64,000 bases of DNA, taken from an uncultured Oscillospiraceae bacterium (GTDB lineage Bacteria > Bacillota > Clostridia > Oscillospirales > Acutalibacteraceae). Position 1 is the first letter of the stretch. Each line of letters opens with the position of its first letter. Under the pieces are notes generated by a model. The model did no database searches and was not told the origin of the DNA. It saw nothing but the letters and a program-made list of their open reading frames with translations. The translations under genes and the position numbers were made by a program. This document shows positions 59,926 through 64,000 of this stretch, one piece after another. The DNA lies in assembly GCA_900547445.1 (NCBI GenBank), contig URGJ01000004.1:1-64000 (forward strand). The letters are read 5' to 3'.

Positions 59926-60945
59926 TTAAAATTGCTCAAGAAAACGCTTGTCATTCTCGAAGAGAAGACGGATATCGCTTATCTTGTAGCGGGTGGTGGT
60001 GATGCGGTCAATGCCTATTCCGAAGGCAAAGCCCGAATACTCCTCGGGGTCAATCCCGCAGGAGCGAAGCACATTCGGGTGTACCATACCCGCGCCCAAA
60101 ATCTCAATCCAGCCGGCGCCCTTGCATACTCTGCAGCCCTTGCCGCCGCACTCACTGCAGGAAACATCAACCTCAACGCTGGGCTCTGTAAAGGGGAAGA
60201 AGGAGGGGCGGAAGCGCACCTTGGTGTCCTTTCCGTAAATCTCGTGGGCGAACTGCTCAAGCACGCCCTTAAGATCGCACATAGTAATGCCCTTGTCTAC
60301 CACAAGACCCTCAAGCTGGTGGAAAACAGGGGAGTGGGTTGCGTCCACCTCGTCTGCTCTGTAAACTCTGCCGGGGCAGATGACGCGGATAGGGGGCTTG
60401 CGGTTTTCCATTGTTCTAATCTGCGCGGCGGAGGTCTGGGTTCTTAAAAGCAGATTTTCAGCAAGGTAAAATGTATCCTGCATATCGCGGGCGGGGTGGT
60501 CGGCAGGAACATTTAAACACTCAAAATTGTAGTGGTCGGTCTCAACCTCGGGGCCGTCCACAACATCAAAGCCCATAGACTGGAAAATGTCGATCATATC
60601 GTTTACAACATGGCTTAGTGGGTGAAGTCCGCCCGTTTTAACCTCTTTCGCGGGCATTGTAATATCAATAGTCTCGGCTTTAAGCTTAAGTTCGGTCGCC
60701 TTTGCCTTTAAATCGGTTTTCTTTTCGGCGATAAGCCCTTCAAGCCTTTGCTTAGCCTCGTTTACAAGCTGACCCATAGCGGGTCTTTCCTCGGGGGAAA
60801 GGGAGCCCATCTGTTTTAGCACAGCGGTAAGCTCGCCCTTTTTGCCTAAGTATTTTACCCTTAAATTTTCAATTTCGCTTTCGTCTGCCGCCGCCTTAAG
60901 GGCGCTTTCGGCAGCCGCTTTTATCTGTTCAAGCTTTTCCTTCAT
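59926..60945 (-). CDS. pheS: phenylalanyl-tRNA synthetase alpha subunit
   Basis: The 339-residue catalytic subunit has an N-terminal coiled coil (MKEKLEQIKAAAESALKAAA) and class II motifs, with HQLEGLVVDKGITMCDLKGV and FRPSFFPFTEPSVEVDVSC. A small CSECGGKGCRVCKGAG insertion with four Cys may hold zinc, known in some relatives. ATG 60945 has GGAGGT. It is the first gene after the T-box. Confidence 0.97.
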   Translation of the reverse strand: MKEKLEQIKAAAESALKAAADESEIENLRVKYLGKKGELTAVLKQMGSLSPEERPAMGQLVNEAKQRLEGLIAEKKTDLKAKATELKLKAETIDITMPAKEVKTGGLHPLSHVVNDMIDIFQSMGFDVVDGPEVETDHYNFECLNVPADHPARDMQDTFYLAENLLLRTQTSAAQIRTMENRKPPIRVICPGRVYRADEVDATHSPVFHQLEGLVVDKGITMCDLKGVLEQFAHEIYGKDTKVRFRPSFFPFTEPSVEVDVSCSECGGKGCRVCKGAGWIEILGAGMVHPNVLRSCGIDPEEYSGFAFGIGIDRITTTRYKISDIRLLFENDKRFLEQF

Positions 60946-60960
60946 AAAATAACCTCCGTA

Positions 60961-61210
60961 AAAAAATAAACTCCGTCCCAAATAACAGGACGAAGCGTTA
61001 AAATCTCCGCGGTACCACCCGTTTTTTCGCTCAAAGAGCAAACACTCCCTAGGCTGTAACGGTGCCAACCGTCGCCGCCTACAGGAAAACTCGTTCAGCG
61101 GCGCTGCTCAAAAGGGAACTTCGGAAAAAGCCTTGCATATCCTCGCTTTCAGCCGGGGCGAAGACTCTCTGAAAGAAGATTAAAGCCTACTTTCCTTTAT
61201 CGGCGCATTT
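60961..61210 (-). promoter_or_regulatory. T-box riboswitch of pheST, specifier TTC (Phe)
   Basis: The minus strand has GGGTGGTACCGCGG (61008-61021) and the terminator CTTCGTCC/GGGACGGAG (60971-60995) with a following T tract. In stem I, GAA-G-TTC-CCTTT gives TTC as the specifier, and AAAGG by the AGTA motif pairs with CCTTT. Uncharged tRNA-Phe should allow readthrough. Confidence 0.92.
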
Positions 61211-61216
61211 TAGATT

Positions 61217-61245
61217 ATAATATCATTCCATTAAAAAAAAGTCAA
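61217..61245 (-). promoter_or_regulatory. promoter of the pheST T-box
   Basis: TTGACT (61240-61245) and TATTAT (61217-61222) on the minus strand, 17 bases apart. Confidence 0.7.
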
Positions 61246-61264
61246 GATTTTTTGCGAAAATTGT

Positions 61265-61292
61265 TTGATATAAGCTTAAAAAGTGGTAAAAT
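61265..61292 (+). promoter_or_regulatory. promoter of the YwlG gene
   Basis: TTGATA (61265-61270), 16 bases, TAAAAT (61287-61292) with TG at 61284-61285. Divergent from pheS. Confidence 0.65.
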
Positions 61293-61321
61293 ATAAATAA
61301 TTTGATTTGGGAAGTGTTTTT

Positions 61322-61867
61322 ATGAGCGAAAATTTAAAGGAGCAGGCATATAACGCCGCGTTGGAGATTATAGAGACCGCGGGACTTAAAGAGGGGCAGG
61401 TTTTGGTTGTCGGCTGTTCCACAAGCGAGATTTTGGGCGCGCGTATCGGCACGGACTCCTCGCCCGATACCGCGAAAGAGGTTTTTGACGGTATTTATAA
61501 GGCGGCAGAGGAAAAGGGCGTGTTTTTGGCGGCTCAGTGCTGTGAGCATTTAAACCGTGCGATTATTACCGAGCGCGCCGCAGTACCTTATGCCGACATT
61601 GTAAATGTTGTGCCTTTTCCTAAAGCGGGCGGCTCTTTTGCGACTGCGGCGTATGCAAAATTCAGCGAGCCTGTGGCATTAGAGGAAATCCGCGCCGACG
61701 CGGGGCTTGACATAGGCTTTACAATGATAGGTATGCACCTAAAAAAGGTGGCTGTCCCCGTAAGGCTTAAAAATAACCGTATTGGTCAGGCTACCGTTTT
61801 GGCGGCAAGGGTAAGACCGAAATTTATCGGCGGCGACCGCGCGCATTACGATGATGATTTGAAATAG
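61322..61867 (+). CDS. ywlG: TIGR01440 family protein (UPF0340, YwlG-like)
   Basis: The 181-residue product matches UPF0340: LVVGCSTSEILGARIGTDSS, AAQCCEHLNRAIITERAA and VPFPKAGGSFATAAY are the family hallmarks. A conserved Cys-Cys-Glu-His cluster suggests an enzyme, but no function is established. ATG 61322 has GGGAAG upstream. Confidence 0.88.
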   Translation: MSENLKEQAYNAALEIIETAGLKEGQVLVVGCSTSEILGARIGTDSSPDTAKEVFDGIYKAAEEKGVFLAAQCCEHLNRAIITERAAVPYADIVNVVPFPKAGGSFATAAYAKFSEPVALEEIRADAGLDIGFTMIGMHLKKVAVPVRLKNNRIGQATVLAARVRPKFIGGDRAHYDDDLK

Positions 61868-61949
61868 TCTTTATACGGAGTGATGTGGGTTGTGTAGGGA
61901 CAGGCGTTCTCTACTCTCCGTTATGCAATCTTTGAAATGCCTCAAACCT

Positions 61950-62079
61950 GTTTGCGCTCATGCCGCGCAGGCACCCCATTTCTGTGCGGACAGAAATGGG
62001 GGAAAGAGCCGTCGGGAACCCTTTCGATCGGGTTCCCGAACCCTCCTGAACGACAAAAGGGGCGTATCCCCTTTTGAAA
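61950..62079 (-). repeat. dispersed palindromic repeat, copy B
   Basis: The inverted counterpart of 14511-14637. It holds CCCCATTTCTGT/ACAGAAATGGGG (61973-62000 region), GGGAACCC-TTTCGATC-GGGTTCCC and an AAAAGGGG/CCCCTTTT stem. No coding potential is seen. It sits in the 770-base gap between ywlG and lrp. Confidence 0.8.
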
Positions 62080-62117
62080 CCCCTTTCTATCAATCTGCCT
62101 TTTGTTAAACCGTAGGG

Positions 62118-62150
62118 CAGGAGCAAGTGTCCCTCTACGCTGTCAAATTT
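62118..62150. repeat. short inverted repeat in spacer
   Basis: CGTAGGG pairs with CCCTCTACG across a 13-base loop with one bulged base. It resembles the GTAGGG-type edges of nearby repeats. Confidence 0.4.
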
Positions 62151-62162
62151 AGTTTTTCTCGT

Positions 62163-62195
62163 TCTAACATCTAACTTCTAATATCTAACATCTAA
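62163..62195 (-). repeat. TTAGAT-type tract (inverted)
   Basis: TCTAACATCTAACTTCTAAT followed by ATCTAACATCTAA is the reverse complement of TTAGATGTTAGA-type units at 14388. It lies between copy B and the 62234 hairpin. Confidence 0.7.
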
Positions 62196-62233
62196 AACGG
62201 AGGGCATCCTTGACCGTCCGTTTAGAAATTATG

Positions 62234-62306
62234 CGGGATGATCTGGGCATCATCCCCTACGCATATTCAATTAGCTTGTGTAGGGGACGATGCCCAGATC
62301 ATCCCG
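62234..62306. repeat. long near-perfect palindrome (MITE/REP-like)
   Basis: A 30-base arm starting CGGGATGATCTGGGCATC (62234) is repeated inverted as GATGCCCAGATCATCCCG (ending 62306), with two or three mismatches and a 13-base AT-rich loop. No gene is inside. It ends just before the lrp promoter. Such structures are typical of REP or short MITE elements. Confidence 0.75.
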
Positions 62307-62333
62307 TTTAATGTCTGACAAAACAATTCCCGC

Positions 62334-62362
62334 TTGACAAATTGCACCGAATGGTTTATCAT
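62334..62362 (+). promoter_or_regulatory. promoter of the lrp T-box operon
   Basis: TTGACA (62334-62339), 17 bases, TATCAT (62357-62362). Confidence 0.8.
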
Positions 62363-62369
62363 TAAATAA

Positions 62370-62622
62370 AACGATAAACGCGTTGAAGGGGATAAGTAGT
62401 CCTGTGACTGTGCTTTAAGAGAGAAGATGGTTGGTGCGAATCTTCGGCGGTCTATAGATGAAGCTACCCTTAAGCGGCTCCCGAAAGGGTTGACGGAGGT
62501 CTCCGTTAAAGGACAAAGGTATATTTGTACCGTTGAGTGCGGAATTTTTATTCCGAATTAGGGTGGTAACACGGATTTTATTCGTCCCGAATGTCATTAT
62601 GGCGTTCGGGACTTTATTATTT
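62370..62622 (+). promoter_or_regulatory. T-box riboswitch of lrp-aminotransferase, specifier probably CTA (Leu)
   Basis: AGGGTGGTAACACGG (62560-62574) is the T-box, and GTCCCGAA (62584-62591) pairs with TTCGGGAC (62605-62612) before a T tract. Near the specifier, GAA-G-CTA-CCCTT lines up with GAA-G-TTC-CCTTT of pheS, giving CTA (Leu). Reading GCT (Ala) one base earlier cannot be excluded. AAGGG near AGTA pairs with CCCTT. Confidence 0.85.
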
Positions 62623-62638
62623 GAAGGAGGACATACAT

Positions 62639-63121
62639 ATGAAATACGAAATACTTAAATTATTGGCGCGCAATGCGAAATACACAGCCGAGGACATTGC
62701 CGTAATGTTAGGCTCTGACGAAAAAACGGTCGAAAACGAGATTAAACAGCTCGAAAAGGACGGACTTGTTAAGGGCTACAAGGCGATAATTGACTGGCAG
62801 AAGGTGGAAAACCCCTATGTTTCGGCGATAATCGAATTGAATGTTGTCCCTAAAGCGGGGCTTGGCTTTGAAGAGGTTGCGGAAAAGATAATGAAGTATG
62901 ACGAGGTGGAGTCGGTCTACCTTATGTCGGGCGTGTATGACCTTAACGTTGTCGTAAAGGCTAAAACCCTTCAGGACATCGCCCGCTTTGTGGCAAGGGA
63001 GCTTGCAACTATTGATTCCGTAACCTCTACTACTACCCATTTTGTTCTACGCCGTTATAAGGAAATGGATGTGGAGCTTGTAAGCGAGGAAGACGACGAC
63101 AGGGGGCAGTTCTTTATATGA
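62639..63121 (+). CDS. Lrp/AsnC family regulator
   Basis: The 160-residue product has an N-terminal winged helix (ILKLLARNAKYTAEDIAVML, then EIKQLEKDGLVKGYKAIID) and a C-terminal RAM ligand-binding domain (VYLMSGVYDLNVVVKAKTLQ). Lrp-type proteins sense amino acids. I chose ATG 62639 with GAAGGAGG 8 bases upstream, which puts the start after the T-box terminator. ATGA overlap couples it to the aminotransferase. The regulated genes are unknown. Confidence 0.9.
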   Translation: MKYEILKLLARNAKYTAEDIAVMLGSDEKTVENEIKQLEKDGLVKGYKAIIDWQKVENPYVSAIIELNVVPKAGLGFEEVAEKIMKYDEVESVYLMSGVYDLNVVVKAKTLQDIARFVARELATIDSVTSTTTHFVLRRYKEMDVELVSEEDDDRGQFFI

Positions 63122-64000
63122 TAGACTATTCCAAGGTTTTAAACCCCACGGTTACCGATATAAAGCCGTCGGGCATAAGAAAATTTTTCGATATTGCCGC
63201 CACGATGGAGAATGTCATTTCCCTAGGGGTTGGCGAGCCTGATTTCCAGACCCCGTGGCAGATTAGAAAGGCGGGTATAACCTCCCTTGAAAAGGGTAAG
63301 ACCAAGTATTCCTCAAACTGGGGCATTATGCAGCTTAGAACCGCGATTTCAGGCTATATGGAGCGCAAATTCGGCGTTAAATACAGGCAAGATGAGGAAA
63401 TTTTAGTCACCGTCGGGGGCAGTGAGGCAATAGACGGCTGTATAAGAGCGGTGGTGTCACCGGGCGACGAGGTTATAATCCCCCAGCCGAGCTATGTCTG
63501 CTATGAGCCGATAACCCGCCTTGCGGGCGGCGTTCCCGTTATAATTGAGACCAAAGCCGAGAATGATTTTAAGGTCACACCCGAGGAGCTTAAAAATGCG
63601 ATAACCGACCGCACAAAGCTGCTTATACTGCCTTACCCCTGCAACCCAACAGGTGCTATAATGGAAAGGGAAGACCTTGAAAGAATAGCGGCGGTGCTTA
63701 AGGACACAAATATACTTGTTCTCTCCGACGAGATTTACGCCGAGCTTACCTTTAGCGGTAAACGCCACGCTTCACCAGCGTCTATAGAGGGAATGTGGGA
63801 AAGAACAATCACTGTAAATGGCTTTTCAAAGTCATTTTCAATGACGGGCTGGCGTTTGGGCTTTGCCTGCGGACCGAGAGAGATAATGGACCAAATAACC
63901 AAAATTCACCAGTACGCGATAATGTGCGCCCCGACCACCTCCCAGTATGCCGCAATAGAAGCGCTTAACAACTGTGACGAGGATGTTCAGCATATGGTTA
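63118..64000 (+). CDS. class I/II aminotransferase (PLP), C-terminus cut by window end
   Basis: About 294 residues are visible, starting MIDYSKVLNPTVTDIKPSGI. Fold-type I features include SLGVGEPDFQTPWQIRKAG, PQPSYVCYEP, PYPCNPTGA, LVLSDEIYAEL and the PLP-binding lysine in NGFSKSFSMTGWRLGF. It resembles aspartate/aromatic/branched-chain aminotransferases of the AspC/PatA group; the substrate is not clear. It is translationally coupled to the Lrp gene and under the same T-box, hinting at leucine or alanine metabolism. Confidence 0.9.
   Translation, partial: MIDYSKVLNPTVTDIKPSGIRKFFDIAATMENVISLGVGEPDFQTPWQIRKAGITSLEKGKTKYSSNWGIMQLRTAISGYMERKFGVKYRQDEEILVTVGGSEAIDGCIRAVVSPGDEVIIPQPSYVCYEPITRLAGGVPVIIETKAENDFKVTPEELKNAITDRTKLLILPYPCNPTGAIMEREDLERIAAVLKDTNILVLSDEIYAELTFSGKRHASPASIEGMWERTITVNGFSKSFSMTGWRLGFACGPREIMDQITKIHQYAIMCAPTTSQYAAIEALNNCDEDVQHMV

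Overview
The window is almost entirely one block of Clostridia (Bacillota) chromosome, most like an anaerobic Oscillospirales/Ruminococcaceae-type gut bacterium. The evidence is strong GGAGG ribosome binding sites, TTGACA-N17-TATAAT promoters, many TTG/GTG starts, T-box and ribosomal-protein leaders, an oxygen-sensitive ribonucleotide reductase (nrdD/nrdG), ferritin beside rubredoxin, and spore-associated genes (gerW/ytfJ, a BofC-like gene). Gene content is mostly housekeeping. The first ~650 bases do not fit: they are very GC-rich, carry two fragments of unrelated membrane-protein genes, and cut thrS off after its TGS domain. I read this as a chimeric contig joint, not biology.

Layout. 1-650: foreign-looking GC-rich segment. 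650-1210: start of thrS with its threonine T-box, on the minus strand. 1182-7400: rightward run of an M50 peptidase, scpA-scpB, DUF2953-gerW, a D,D-carboxypeptidase, rluB, ferritin and rubredoxin. 7476-10891: leftward mazF-like toxin, an NlpC/P60-type wall protein interrupted by an in-frame amber codon, and serS. 10927-14403: rplU-prp-rpmA, two DUF2007 paralogues, obgE, mrnC. 14404-14700: repeat-rich spacer. 14777-20513: YitT protein, nrdD-nrdG, dut, amino-acid permease. 20564-23407: tRNA-Lys, a DUF4364 regulator, CmpB-type membrane protein, rsmA. 23419-26556: DUF protein, SPFH protein, infC-rpmI-rplT with leader. 26629-44036: a long co-directional cluster (rRNA methylase, dprA, topA, trmFO, plsX, rnc, elp3-like, smc, ftsY, rdgB, yhbY, nadD, yqeK, rsfS, leuS), often with ATGA overlaps. 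44125-54896: secG, rpsU, yqeG, nfo-like, a P-type ATPase, luxS, DUF951, prfA, sua5/tsaC, coaE, M18 aminopeptidase, mnmE. 54904-61245: BofC-like gene, malic enzyme, hypothetical, ireB, pheT-pheS with a phenylalanine T-box. 61265-64000: YwlG protein, a second repeat-rich spacer, and a T-box-controlled Lrp regulator plus aminotransferase that runs off the end.

How the genes work together. Chromosome segregation (scpA/scpB/smc), ribosome assembly (obgE, yhbY, rsfS, mrnC, rnc, rsmA, rluB), tRNA charging and modification, and deoxynucleotide supply (nrdD/nrdG/dut) dominate. Three T-boxes share the layout GAA-N-codon in the specifier loop and can be read as ACC (Thr, thrS), TTC (Phe, pheST) and probably CTA (Leu, lrp-aminotransferase).

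The least ordinary items are a Ca2+-ATPase-like pump with several altered catalytic motifs but intact ion-binding residues, an amber codon inside the wall-hydrolase gene, a rubredoxin whose first knuckle is C-x-C, and a family of dispersed palindromic repeats linked to TTAGAT tracts, one of which supplies the 3' end of mrnC. I saw no CRISPR array, prophage, transposase or dedicated defence island.
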